Assembly: GCA_965229505.1 (NCBI GenBank)
Contig: OZ245881.1
Coordinates: 3,100,001 to 3,164,000 of the forward strand
Source: UBA6059 sp040219045
Lineage (GTDB): Bacteria > Bacteroidota > Bacteroidia > Cytophagales > Cyclobacteriaceae
DNA length: 64,000 nucleotides
Direction of reading: 5' to 3'
The position numbers and the translations under genes were made by a program. Positions 7,737-15,918 of this stretch are shown here, piece after piece (position 1 is the stretch's first letter; every line of letters begins with the position of its first letter). The notes below the pieces were generated by a model. That model saw nothing but the letters and a program-made list of their open reading frames with translations, was not told where the DNA came from and did not search any database.

Positions 7737-10545
7737 CTTCTTTTAAGTCGCGATAGGTGTTTCGGCTAATTTTGGCATTGATATCTATCTCTTGTAGGAC
7801 ACGACCGACTTCCTGAGCGACGATCTTACCGACGGTGGATGCATCGAGGGTGGCATTGATATTTTGCTCTGTCGGAGCTGCTGTGCTCGACCTGGACAGG
7901 GAGTAGCCTGCCATCCTGGCTTTGATGACGGCCTCTGCATCCATGACGGCCGGATCCTGACGGACGTACTTCGGCGTGACCATCTCTCCGCCGTGGGTGT
8001 AGCCGGTGAAGGATCCATAGCTGTCGCCCATACCGATGGAGCTGTGGCCGGTCTCTCCACCGTGGTAGAAGGAGGGAACTATTTTGTTGAAAAGCCCCTT
8101 GAAAGCTGCACCAGCTCCGGCAGCTAACGGGAGTGACAGCCATGGAGGCAAAGGGGAAGTCTCTAGTGTCTTCAAAATGGCTTCAGCAACAATTTTCGAG
8201 AGATAGGCATCCAACTCAGCTCTCATCACATTGAGAACTGAGGCGCCAGCTTCTTCGAAAGACTGTGCACTAGATACAGCAGCAATTCCTGACTGTATAG
8301 CCATTTCCAGTTCCTGTTCTTTCGCTGCTATTTTTTTCTGCGAAAGCCGCACCTCTTCTTCATCAGACTTTTTCCGCTCTGCAGCTGCTCCACGCTCAGC
8401 GCCTATCTTTTCTCCGATCGCATCGAGGTGGGTTTGTAATACATCATCGACGAGACCTTTGATCGCTTCGGTCTCTTTGGTGGCGGCTTCCACATCAAAT
8501 AATGTATACTTAGTCTGTGCATCATCACCATCGACACCCTTAGGATCAGGGTCATCAGGTGATGGAGCATAATTCATTAGGAATGCCAATCGACCATCGA
8601 TCTTGGCCTTCTCCATCTCCAGGCTGATCAGTTCCTGATCGAGCTCGGCCAGTTCTGCCTCAATAGCCTCTTTCTGAGTTTTGGCTGAGGTGATATTCAA
8701 GTCATGCTGAGCACCTGTAGTATTACCCAACAGTCCTTGTTTATTGCTCAGCTGCTTGCCTGTACGCTTGGCTTCTTCAGCGTCAAACACTTCCTGCTCA
8801 GCTGAACGCAGTTTTTTGGAAACTTCTCTTCTTCGTCTCAGCTTCTCTTCCAGTTCTTCAGCGATGAGCTGCATGGATATTTTTTCACGATAGGCCTGAT
8901 TGACACTTCTGAGTTCGGTGGCTATGTCTTCAGCGGATGCTTTTTCCAGTCCCATGCTTTTTAGAAAATCAGGATACTTACTCTGGATATCATCAATCAA
9001 GGATTTTCGGATTTCCTCATTATCGTTGTTGCGGATCAGGGCTGTGGCCAGTCGGTTGAGTTCGTACTGCTGATCCTGTAGGGTCTCACTGACGGGTATC
9101 TCTACCAGGTCAGCCAAGTAGCCTGTGAGCTTTTCAAATCCTCTGACTACTGAGCTATTGATAAACCAGTTGCCGAAGGCTTTCCAAATCTTGGTGATGT
9201 TAGCCCCTGCACTTTCGTTTTTCAAGGCGAATTCATCAAGGATGGAGCTACCTTTCTCAAACTCTTCGTTGGATATCTTTTGCTGACGGGTGACTTCTTC
9301 GATATCTCCGGATAGGGCACCTATTACCTGCTTTACCCGCTGACCTTCCAATCCCATGTCTCCTAAGGTATCGATGAAGGTGGTCATGGCTTCAGAGTTG
9401 CCGTTGAGTCCGCGAAGCACTGAGAGGAATGCGGTGTTGAAATCCGTGTTGATCAACTCGGTAAACTTCTCGACACTCATACGGTTGCCTTCAGTGTCCA
9501 CGGCAAACTTGGCATAAACGTCACGCTTCTCTGCCATCTTGCTAAATACCTGGCTCAATGCTGTACCGGCGACTTCCATCGTGACACCCAATGCATCGGC
9601 CGCACCACCCAGTCCGAGGATGTCCTGGATAGACACCTTGGCTTGTGGCGCAATACCACCCATACGACGGGTGAACTCTACAATGTTAGCTTCGGAAGCG
9701 GTGGAACTTCTACCCAGGGTGTTGACTGCTGAGCCGACTTTGAGCAGGGCGTCTTCTATACCGTAGGCATCCTTGATTTTGAAGGTTTCGACGAGCTTAC
9801 CCAGCTTACGTAGTGACTCTGTGCCTTCTCCGAGATCTTCACCTAATGCTACGTTGATCTTGTCAGCGGCTGCAACAAAGCCGAGTAGGTTAGCCTCTCC
9901 CTCTATGCCCAGCTTGCCTGCGATGATGGCGATATCCAACAGCTCCTGACGGGTGGACTTAGTGTCTATCCTCATCAGGCTATCGGCCAGTGAATCTACT
10001 CCCTCAGCCGTGAGGTCAGTATTTTTCTGAACATCTCGAAGGGTATCAGATAGCGCGATGTTTTCCCTCTGCCATGAGGTGATCCCTCCGATAATGGCGA
10101 AGATACCTGTAGTGACCATGGCTGCAGGGCCAAACATGCTGAGGCTGGAGCTGATGTTGGTCCAGGTCTTGTTCATACCATAGACCTCTGCTCGCTGCTG
10201 TCTCATGGCTGCATTGACCTGCTGTAGTTTGATGCGGAGCTCTTCGTACTTCTTAGTTCCCCGGATGGCGGTAGTGTCCATCTCTCTGCGAAGATCACGG
10301 GCGTGTGATCTCAGCTGGCGCATGGTCATACCTGACAGTCCGAGGACATCTCTCTGCCTCTTGAGTCGGGCGGTAACTTCGTCTAATTTTTTGGAAGTAG
10401 CTGCATACTCTACAGTGCCCTGCTTCATGCGCTTAAGCTCCTGCCGGTACTCGGTGGCTGCCATCTCAAGGCGACCTAGTTCGTTGATGCCTTGCTTGCC
10501 ATCAACTATGACGGTCGACTTGACCTTATCCTCAAACTGTGCCAT
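7693..10545 (-). CDS. Phage tail tape measure protein
   Basis: 950 residues, the second longest prophage protein. Residues 1-125 are strongly helical and charged, followed by a hydrophobic segment at about 135-155 (FGPAAMVTTGIFAIIGGIT). The next region (SLADSLMRIDTKSTRQELLD through GGIAPQAKVSIQDILGLG) matches the TP901-type tape measure core in style. A long coiled region (about 540-720) is rich in Glu, Lys and Arg, and a second hydrophobic patch lies near 790. Tape measure proteins set tail length and help DNA enter the host, so length and helical content fit. Transcription is leftward within the tail operon. A hairpin plus T-run lies just upstream of its start. Confidence 0.88.
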   Translation of the reverse strand: MAQFEDKVKSTVIVDGKQGINELGRLEMAATEYRQELKRMKQGTVEYAATSKKLDEVTARLKRQRDVLGLSGMTMRQLRSHARDLRREMDTTAIRGTKKYEELRIKLQQVNAAMRQQRAEVYGMNKTWTNISSSLSMFGPAAMVTTGIFAIIGGITSWQRENIALSDTLRDVQKNTDLTAEGVDSLADSLMRIDTKSTRQELLDIAIIAGKLGIEGEANLLGFVAAADKINVALGEDLGEGTESLRKLGKLVETFKIKDAYGIEDALLKVGSAVNTLGRSSTASEANIVEFTRRMGGIAPQAKVSIQDILGLGGAADALGVTMEVAGTALSQVFSKMAEKRDVYAKFAVDTEGNRMSVEKFTELINTDFNTAFLSVLRGLNGNSEAMTTFIDTLGDMGLEGQRVKQVIGALSGDIEEVTRQQKISNEEFEKGSSILDEFALKNESAGANITKIWKAFGNWFINSSVVRGFEKLTGYLADLVEIPVSETLQDQQYELNRLATALIRNNDNEEIRKSLIDDIQSKYPDFLKSMGLEKASAEDIATELRSVNQAYREKISMQLIAEELEEKLRRRREVSKKLRSAEQEVFDAEEAKRTGKQLSNKQGLLGNTTGAQHDLNITSAKTQKEAIEAELAELDQELISLEMEKAKIDGRLAFLMNYAPSPDDPDPKGVDGDDAQTKYTLFDVEAATKETEAIKGLVDDVLQTHLDAIGEKIGAERGAAAERKKSDEEEVRLSQKKIAAKEQELEMAIQSGIAAVSSAQSFEEAGASVLNVMRAELDAYLSKIVAEAILKTLETSPLPPWLSLPLAAGAGAAFKGLFNKIVPSFYHGGETGHSSIGMGDSYGSFTGYTHGGEMVTPKYVRQDPAVMDAEAVIKARMAGYSLSRSSTAAPTEQNINATLDASTVGKIVAQEVGRVLQEIDINAKISRNTYRDLKEDDERFEKTKSRGKL

Positions 10546-10587
10546 AGGTCGAAAGTAGATGACCTATGAGGCTGTGGATAGGACAGC

Positions 10588-10616
10588 AAAAAAAAAGGCA
10601 TGCATTACAAATGCGC
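10588..10616 (-). terminator. Terminator-like hairpin made from a dispersed repeat
   Basis: On the minus strand the arms GCATT and AATGC close a TGT loop within GCGCATTTGTAATGCATGCC. Nine T residues follow. This looks like an intrinsic terminator between the secreted protein gene and the tape measure. The hairpin belongs to the same family as those at 11203 and 21886. Confidence 0.5.
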
Positions 10617-10627
10617 TACGGCTGGAG

Positions 10628-11182
10628 TTACCAGTCTCCTTGGATATTGTATTTATTGGAGCGCATAGCTTGCTCTATTTCTTCGAGTTTCTCATAGAAG
10701 TATTTAAGCACCGCTTCTCTTTTTCTAAGGTTAGCCTGTTTTACTTGACCGCTATCGTAATAGATATTTTCATCGCCTATGAGTAGTAGAATGTTTCTCT
10801 GTTCATCAGTTCCGGTACCGAAAACGTGACGGACATTACTTATAACTACTTTGTAGGAACCTTCTCTACATTGAACAGTCATCATGTAGTAAACACCAAA
10901 GTCTTCAAAAAACCTACCGGTACCCATAGGAATCCACCCTTCCATCATCGTAAGGTTAGAAGATGGTAAGTCGAGTACGATTTGAGAAAACTCTTGTCTG
11001 TTCCATTCATGAAACCATGCTATCGCATTGGTATTGAGCTGATGTAGGCTTTTGTCAACTTCTACTATGTTGGTTATTTCGAATTCTCCTTGTCCGTTCA
11101 AGGGGAGATTGAAATATCGAGGATCTGTCTGTGCGTGAGCAGCTGTCGAAGACAGTAGTAAGATAAGTAGCCAACGGAACAT
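10628..11182 (-). CDS. Secreted DUF4468-like protein
   Basis: 184 residues from ATG at 11182. A longer upstream frame exists but lacks a plausible start context, and this ATG begins a clear signal peptide (MFRWLLILLLSSTAAHA, cleavage before QT). The mature part (YFNLPLNGQGEFEITNIVEV, then a C-terminal helix) resembles DUF4468 proteins, secreted Bacteroidota proteins with a TBP-like fold and unknown role. It lies inside the tail operon, upstream of the tape measure, where a periplasmic protein is unexpected. It is probably cargo that alters the lysogen's envelope. Family assignment is tentative; the signal peptide is clear. Confidence 0.65.
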   Translation of the reverse strand: MFRWLLILLLSSTAAHAQTDPRYFNLPLNGQGEFEITNIVEVDKSLHQLNTNAIAWFHEWNRQEFSQIVLDLPSSNLTMMEGWIPMGTGRFFEDFGVYYMMTVQCREGSYKVVISNVRHVFGTGTDEQRNILLLIGDENIYYDSGQVKQANLRKREAVLKYFYEKLEEIEQAMRSNKYNIQGDW

Positions 11183-11202
11183 GATGTTAAAGTAGATAAA
11201 AT

Positions 11203-11225
11203 GGCACGCATTACAAATGCGCGCC
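11203..11225. repeat. Short hairpin repeat, CACGC-type
   Basis: Arms GCATT and AATGC around ACA, embedded in GGCACGCATTACAAATGCGC. It sits between the stop at 11233 and the start at 11182. Related copies lie at 10597, 21886 and 28449. The 21886 copy changes both arms (GCGTT/AACGC), so the stem rather than the sequence appears conserved. Confidence 0.6.
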
Positions 11226-11232
11226 AAGATTT

Positions 11233-11475
11233 TCACTTCTGCAAGCCCATGCCCTCGGGGGTTTGCTTGATGGCCCAGAGCAGCTCTCCGAGTGTATGGA
11301 GATGCTCCCACTCGATATGCTCCAGCTCATCGGGTGGTGCGTACATCGCCCAGGTGAGGACAAACTGATAATAACTCTGTAGGAATGGATCCATCATCTC
11401 TGCGATGAGAGATAGTGCGGCTTGTACCTGCTCATCTTCGTGAGCTCGGTAGTTTTTTTCGACTTGTTTCGACAT
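11233..11475 (-). CDS. Small acidic phage protein, possible tail assembly chaperone
   Basis: 80 residues from ATG at 11475 (MSKQVEKNYRAHEDEQ). An upstream in-frame extension exists but the short start fits better. It is helical and acidic, with DPFLQSYYQFVLTWAMYA and DELEHIEWEH. Small helical proteins just ahead of the tape measure are often tail assembly chaperones, but one secreted-protein gene intervenes and no frameshift signal was found. Function is otherwise unknown. Confidence 0.5.
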   Translation of the reverse strand: MSKQVEKNYRAHEDEQVQAALSLIAEMMDPFLQSYYQFVLTWAMYAPPDELEHIEWEHLHTLGELLWAIKQTPEGMGLQK

Positions 11476-11711
11476 AATAATAGAATTTAAGTAGCCCCGG
11501 CAACTGTCGAAACAAGTCAACGTCGTAAGACGATAGAAGTGAGTACCGCTCCAAACGGCTTTGCCGAGGCATATTGTGAATGATAAAATTTAAGATTGCG
11601 TCCATTACGACTACTATTAACTTATTTCGACACTTCAAAGCTTAGCAGAATATCTGAGAATGATAGCGCGAAAAAGTCACATGTTAAGCTGTTTTGGCTT
11701 GGGGGTCTGAA

Positions 11712-11787
11712 TTACCCCCATATGGGGTAAACTTAAAGCAGAAATAAAACCAGAATTCTGGTTTTATCCGTGCAGATCTGCACGGAT
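11712..11787. terminator. Three tandem palindromes after the antirepressor gene
   Basis: Between 11475 and the antirepressor stop (11792) three inverted repeats follow each other: TTACCCC/GGGGTAA (11712-11730), a perfect 24-bp palindrome centred on GAATTC (11744-11767) and a perfect 22-bp palindrome centred on AGATCT (11766-11787). The last two share two bases. Read leftward, the antirepressor stop is followed by a GC-rich hairpin, then a hairpin with a T-rich arm, so termination is likely. Perfect symmetry would also suit protein binding. The rest of this 316-bp spacer shows nothing else. Confidence 0.5.
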
Positions 11788-11791
11788 AAAA

Positions 11792-12325
11792 TTAATTATC
11801 CCAAAGTTCCTGCTGCGCCTTGATCACTTTGTTGTCCAGTTGGGTGAGATCAGATTTAACAGATTTCAATTGATTCTTCAGTTTTATGTATTCCTGATGC
11901 TGCTGATCTTCAGCAAGTCTACTCTCAATACTATTAATTTGTCTCGTAATCATACTTTTTTGCTTCAATAGTTCTTTTCTTCCGCCTATAGCTCCATTGA
12001 AATGATTGAACATCACATCGTAACATTCTCTTTTAAAATCGATTAATTCGGACTTTTTTGATTTGATGCCAAATAACCATCCATACACATATCTTTCGGG
12101 TATGCAGGTCATCTGACGACCCTGTGAATTGGGTACCTGTATAGTACGTAGGTATAATGCAGGCCCTAATATTGGGTCTTTTTGCATAGTTTTTAGCTGA
12201 CCTGTGTACACCACATTTAGAGCTTCGCATATAGGTTTCACAGCAATGTGATATTGTCCTTCTTCTGCTACATAGAGCAACTTATGCCCTTTAAATTCTA
12301 AAAAACTACTAATTGATGCTTTCAT
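11792..12325 (-). CDS. Phage antirepressor-like protein, P22_AR_N type
   Basis: 177 residues from ATG 12325 (MKASISSFLEFKGHKL). The N-terminal part has the pattern of the P22 antirepressor N-terminal domain: HIAVKPICEALNVVYTGQLK, then a PERYVYGWLFGI segment. The C-terminal half (about 110-177) is a coiled coil rich in Lys, Gln and Leu. Such proteins bind phage repressors and promote induction, or take part in DNA-linked regulation. Here it lies in the late tail operon, far from the repressor at 43.3 kb, and is flanked by terminator-like structures on both sides, so it may be an independent unit. Confidence 0.7.
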   Translation of the reverse strand: MKASISSFLEFKGHKLLYVAEEGQYHIAVKPICEALNVVYTGQLKTMQKDPILGPALYLRTIQVPNSQGRQMTCIPERYVYGWLFGIKSKKSELIDFKRECYDVMFNHFNGAIGGRKELLKQKSMITRQINSIESRLAEDQQHQEYIKLKNQLKSVKSDLTQLDNKVIKAQQELWDN

Positions 12326-12335
12326 AATAGTGCAA

Positions 12336-12382
12336 TAAAAAAGCCGCTGCATCCAGTGGCTCAATCACTTTCAACAGCGGCA
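12336..12382 (-). terminator. Terminator-like hairpin upstream of the antirepressor
   Basis: Arms GCCGCTG and CAGCGGC enclose a 25-base loop. On the minus strand seven T residues follow. It would end leftward transcription from 12477 and isolate the antirepressor gene. The long loop lowers confidence. Confidence 0.45.
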
Positions 12383-12476
12383 GTGGTTCGTCTAAAACCT
12401 AAGATTTTAAGTACCAAGATTGAGCCTTTGGTGATACAATGATAAGCTAAAAAGTCATTATATAAGAAAATATGTC

Positions 12477-12668
12477 TTATTGTTTCATTTCCAGTCGGTC
12501 GAGTATGCGCTGATTGCACCGCTCGATCAGCTCCTGTAATGCAGGGCTGTCGTCTTCGTGCATCTTGATGATCTGCAGGAGCTTGTACTGCGTGACATCT
12601 GACGGATCGATGGTGATGCCGTATTTGTCGGCGATGGCGATGGCTTCTGTTTCTGAGAGGACGATCAT
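12477..12668 (-). CDS. Small phage protein
   Basis: 63 residues (MIVLSETEAIAIADKYGITI), helical and acidic, with no recognised motif. It starts one base after the stop of the upstream 55-residue gene, so both are probably translated from one message. Possible head-tail joining or regulatory role by position only. Confidence 0.5.
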   Translation of the reverse strand: MIVLSETEAIAIADKYGITIDPSDVTQYKLLQIIKMHEDDSPALQELIERCNQRILDRLEMKQ

Positions 12669-12669
12669 C

Positions 12670-12837
12670 TTAGTTGATAGTTTTTAGTTGACAGTTGATA
12701 GTTATCCCACACTGGGTGCAGCGGATGCAGGGATTGTTTTCATCTTTGACGACCTGGCAGAGTGGTGAGCTGCCGACTTGCTGCTGGGTGAGCTGGCATT
12801 TGATATGCGGTAGTTTTTGTGATTTGACTTTGAGCAT
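12670..12837 (-). CDS. Small Cys-rich phage protein
   Basis: 55 residues. The start ATG at 12837 overlaps the upstream stop as TGATG, which decides against a longer frame. It has Cys at CQLT, PLCQ, and CIRCTQCGITINC, a spacing compatible with a small zinc ribbon. No family recognised. Confidence 0.5.
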   Translation of the reverse strand: MLKVKSQKLPHIKCQLTQQQVGSSPLCQVVKDENNPCIRCTQCGITINCQLKTIN

Positions 12838-13244
12838 CACTTCTCGACTATGGGATCTTTGATACTGGCAATACTCTGCTCTACCAGACTGTAGCCTATG
12901 GCTCCATACAGACTGTGCAACCGGCCGTGCCAAGGTCTGCTATACCACTTCTTCGGCTTGCGGCCTTTTCGGGTACGGCCACTATCGAGATCGAAGCTAC
13001 CACGACTGCCGCCCAGGCTGTGGCCTCTGCCGACTCCCATGTCGATAAACCTGCCTCGGGTGAGCATGGTGAGGTTGCCCTCGAGGACGGCCTGGCCTCT
13101 GACCTGGATGTCGGTGGTGAGCTCCTTGAAGAGATCGTCGGTCACGCCGATCTTGCGCTTCCTGAGCTCATGCCGTAGGATGGCCTCTGTCTTGGTGAGC
13201 CAGCGGCTAAAGAGGATATAGATCTCTGACTGTGGATCCATCAC
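12837..13244 (-). CDS. Putative tail-completion or minor tail protein
   Basis: 135 residues. The N-terminal half is helical with a basic segment (RHELRKRKIGVTDDLFKEL). The C-terminal half has a basic, Gly-rich loop (RKGRKPKKWYSRPWHGRLH) ahead of a final helix. This arrangement is common in gp10-like neck/tail proteins of phages of this phylum, but the match is by impression. It is coupled to genes on both sides (ATGA at 13241-13244 and TGATG at 12837). Confidence 0.45.
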   Translation of the reverse strand: MMDPQSEIYILFSRWLTKTEAILRHELRKRKIGVTDDLFKELTTDIQVRGQAVLEGNLTMLTRGRFIDMGVGRGHSLGGSRGSFDLDSGRTRKGRKPKKWYSRPWHGRLHSLYGAIGYSLVEQSIASIKDPIVEK

Positions 13245-13735
13245 TCGTACCAGTCGTCTGTGTCGTAGGCCAACTGGGCGTTGGCATTGTCGGAGACTTC
13301 AAAGCTGAAGTAAGCGCCAAAGTAGTTGACCAGCTCAGGGCCGGCCTTCATATAGTTGAGACTATCGATATCGATGAGCTTGAATGCTCCGCTCTGGTTG
13401 AGCCGCTCATAGTAGGCCTTGCCCATGACCTTGAGCCCGATGGTCTTGGCCTGGTCGTAGATGCTGTCTTCGTTGGCCCAGTCGTTTTTCTCGACATAGC
13501 AGAGTATCCAGAAGCCAAAGCGGTTGCTATCGCGAATGTTGCTATTGTGCTGTCCGGAGATGGTGCCCCGGGGCTCATCGAGCACGAGGTACCAGACTGC
13601 TTTTTTGTTGTTGCGCGCCTCGGCTTTGAAGTGGTCACTGTTGTGAAAAAATCGGGGTGCATCGTCGGTATGGCCGATGACTTTGAGCTTGGTGGCGGTA
13701 GTTTTAAACCAGTCGCGGGCGGTGATGTAGTTCAT
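13241..13735 (-). CDS. Putative neck or tail-terminator protein
   Basis: 164 residues, mixed alpha/beta (MNYITARDWFKTTATKLKVI, then FGFWILCYVEKNDWANEDSI). Size and position between the connector/holin block and the tape measure fit a neck or tail-terminator protein. No catalytic motif. It overlaps both neighbours by 4 bp. Confidence 0.45.
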   Translation of the reverse strand: MNYITARDWFKTTATKLKVIGHTDDAPRFFHNSDHFKAEARNNKKAVWYLVLDEPRGTISGQHNSNIRDSNRFGFWILCYVEKNDWANEDSIYDQAKTIGLKVMGKAYYERLNQSGAFKLIDIDSLNYMKAGPELVNYFGAYFSFEVSDNANAQLAYDTDDWYE

Positions 13736-14160
13736 GGGTTGGTAGGATTAGTGAACCAGTCGGTGATGACGTGCCAAAACTTGTACACCAGTGCCAGTAG
13801 TGATGTCACAAAAGCTACTATGGCCAGAATGCCTGACTTGAACTTCCTGGCGACATTGAGCACTACTCGGAGTACTTTCAGTGGTTCTTCGATCTGCGTG
13901 ATGCGCCCATCCATGTCGGTGAGCTTCTTATATTGCTTCTCCTGATGGGAGGAGAGCTTCTCCTGATGGGAGGAGAGTTTCTCCAGATGGGAGGTGACTT
14001 CCTTGAAGTGCTCATCGTTGAGCCGCTTGTACTCTTCGTCGGCTTTTTGCGCTTCGACCAGCCCCTGGAGGCCGAGCTCGGTATTGCCGACGATGGCAAG
14101 GCGTACTTCTTTAAACTCTGAGACGAGTGCTTCGAGCACTTCATTTTCTTTTTTTGTCAC
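13732..14160 (-). CDS. Coiled-coil protein with C-terminal membrane helix
   Basis: 142 residues. Residues 1-90 form a charged coiled coil that includes a tandem repeat LSSHQEKLSSHQEK encoded by a direct DNA repeat at 13948-13985. One hydrophobic segment lies near 112-127 (GILAIVAFVTSLLALVYKFW). The layout resembles membrane-anchored spanin or holin-associated proteins and similar XhlA-type coils. The lysin and holin genes are close upstream, supporting a lysis role (inference). Confidence 0.5.
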   Translation of the reverse strand: MTKKENEVLEALVSEFKEVRLAIVGNTELGLQGLVEAQKADEEYKRLNDEHFKEVTSHLEKLSSHQEKLSSHQEKQYKKLTDMDGRITQIEEPLKVLRVVLNVARKFKSGILAIVAFVTSLLALVYKFWHVITDWFTNPTNP

Positions 14161-14999
14161 GATTTACCTCCGGGTCGTTTTTTAGATTCTTCGATCAGTT
14201 TGTCCAGGTCATAGAGTGCGGTATCACAGTCGACCATGGCCATCTTCTCCATGTGCATGGCGCCACCGGCCATCGATCGGAGCGCATCTATCCAGTTGCC
14301 TCCGGATCCACTGCTCTTGGTTTTTGGGAAGACATATCTGAATTTGTTGATGCGCACCTTTCGACATCCATCATAGTGCATCAGGATGGCGTACTTGGTG
14401 GCCGTATCTATCCGTGATACGATTGGTAGCCGGGTCTCCACCAGGTTGTCATTATAGACCTGGCGGATATCACCGTTCCACATGGGGTCGGCCTGATCCT
14501 CGTCGGATTGCTTAGGCCGGTAGAGCACGGCCACCAGCTTATCCAGTGCGGCCAGCCGCTCCGGGACGTTGGCATAGTTTTTCCGGTAGGAGAGATAGTA
14601 GGTCTCTGCCTTGATAAACTCCATGAAGACGAGGTTTTTGCACCGATCAGCAGGGCCGTAGAGATAGATGCGCTTGCGAAATGTCCGCGTGATCTTGATG
14701 ACGGGGAGCAGCTGCCGGGTCAGGTCTACGTTTTCGATATCGAAGATGTACTCGATAAATAGTCGGGCATCTGCGAGGAAGTCCAGTCGGTCGTATTGCT
14801 TCATCCTGAATAGCAGGAGCCAGCTGAGCCAGAAGTATCGGCGTGGATGTAGCAGGATAAACAGCACCCTGGTACGGGCTTCATCGACGGTGATATCGGC
14901 ATGGAGGGTAGCGGCGACCTTCACCAGCTGCTGTGCGGTGAGATCGTCCCACTTCCCGGGTACGAATAGTTTGCGACCGTTGATATAGAGGTGGCTCAA
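14157..14999 (-). CDS. Phage protein of unknown function
   Basis: 280 residues (MSHLYINGRKLFVPGKWDDL). The first 80 residues are helical with an aromatic stretch (RRYFWLSWLLLFRMKQYDRL) that may pack inside the fold rather than span a membrane. A Gly/Ser-rich turn (KSSGSGGNW) precedes a final helix. Its ATG overlaps the holin-like gene stop. It is probably structural; no family recognised. Confidence 0.5.
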   Translation of the reverse strand: MSHLYINGRKLFVPGKWDDLTAQQLVKVAATLHADITVDEARTRVLFILLHPRRYFWLSWLLLFRMKQYDRLDFLADARLFIEYIFDIENVDLTRQLLPVIKITRTFRKRIYLYGPADRCKNLVFMEFIKAETYYLSYRKNYANVPERLAALDKLVAVLYRPKQSDEDQADPMWNGDIRQVYNDNLVETRLPIVSRIDTATKYAILMHYDGCRKVRINKFRYVFPKTKSSGSGGNWIDALRSMAGGAMHMEKMAMVDCDTALYDLDKLIEESKKRPGGKS

Positions 15000-15469
15000 G
15001 GCTTCAGTCTGTCCAGGAGTTTCGTTTTGTCATTGCTGCTCTTGCTGGTGCCATAGTAGTAGAAGATGATACCACTGGCCAGACCGATGATCTCACCTAC
15101 GATGAGGTGCGCTATCTCGGGATTTTTGATCTCAAAGAACAATACCGCGATGACGGTGAGTACCAGCAGCACCAGTACTATGCCTCCGGTGATCCACATC
15201 ATCGTATCAGGGCTGCCGGTCTTGGCTTTGTCCACCTCACGCTGACGGGCATGCTGACGATCGGTCAGGTACATTTGCTCCTCTTCCATCTGGAGCTGAC
15301 GGGCTATTTGCTTATCCTGAGGGGAGAGGGTACTGCCCTCGATGATGTTTTTGGCTATACCAAACACCCCTTGATCTGGAAGTACATCGCCAATGATGCC
15401 TATGGCATCTGGTATCTTCTCAGTAAGAAATCGGCCAAGGCCTGTGTCTTTGAATTTTTTGTCGGCCAT
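14996..15469 (-). CDS. Holin-like membrane protein
   Basis: 157 residues with an N-terminal amphipathic part, a charged middle (RQLQMEEEQMYLTDRQHARQ) and two clear membrane helices at about 92-112 and 120-138, ending in a charged tail (TSKSSNDKTKLLDRLKP). This layout fits the 3-TM holin families of Bacteroidota and other phages, which carry lysin across or disrupt the inner membrane. It is immediately downstream of the lysin-like gene, with a one-base stop/start overlap. Confidence 0.65.
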   Translation of the reverse strand: MADKKFKDTGLGRFLTEKIPDAIGIIGDVLPDQGVFGIAKNIIEGSTLSPQDKQIARQLQMEEEQMYLTDRQHARQREVDKAKTGSPDTMMWITGGIVLVLLVLTVIAVLFFEIKNPEIAHLIVGEIIGLASGIIFYYYGTSKSSNDKTKLLDRLKP

Positions 15470-15918
15470 TATGCTGCCCTCCCATTTACGATAGTTAAAA
15501 ATCCTTCGCCACCGAGCTCGATCATCTTGTCAGTGATCTCTTTTTCTAGGCTGCCTTGGATCAGATCGTCATTGAGCCTATTGCGCGCCACCAAAATGCA
15601 GGATTCCGTATTGAGATGGGTATTGCCGCCATGGATGCGGCTGCCTTTGAACCGGATGCCGTTCATGATGACTTCATAGCCATTGTCCTCGGTGTAGATC
15701 ATGGGCATCATGCGCTGAAATCGCTGACTGAAAGTCACCTTGACACGGTATCGACCCGGAGGCAGACAGGTATGCTCCGGGATCTTTACGTTTTCCCCAC
15801 GACTCACATCTTCCAGGGTGTGGGTGGTCTCAAAGTCGTGACCGACAAAGAAGAACTTACCTACTGTGCTTTTTAGCGTGTAGGTATCCCTGATGAGTAA
15901 GCATTCAAATGGTTTCAT
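15469..15918 (-). CDS. DUF5675-type endolysin candidate
   Basis: 149 residues. The order TYTLKSTVGKFF, THTLEDVSRG, IPEHTCLPPGRYRV and IRFKGSRIHGGNTHLNTES with a following Cys (CILVA) matches DUF5675. This family is found in phage lysis cassettes and is thought to act on peptidoglycan through conserved His and Cys residues. It is paired with the holin-like gene just downstream and overlaps the upstream connector gene by 4 bp. The family match is good; the biochemical activity is inference. Confidence 0.65.
   Translation of the reverse strand: MKPFECLLIRDTYTLKSTVGKFFFVGHDFETTHTLEDVSRGENVKIPEHTCLPPGRYRVKVTFSQRFQRMMPMIYTEDNGYEVIMNGIRFKGSRIHGGNTHLNTESCILVARNRLNDDLIQGSLEKEITDKMIELGGEGFLTIVNGRAA

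Noticed and set aside
11432..11638. 68-codon minus frame before the small acidic gene
   Set aside because: It overlaps the better-supported 11233-11475 gene in another frame, and no overlap or spacing supports its translation.
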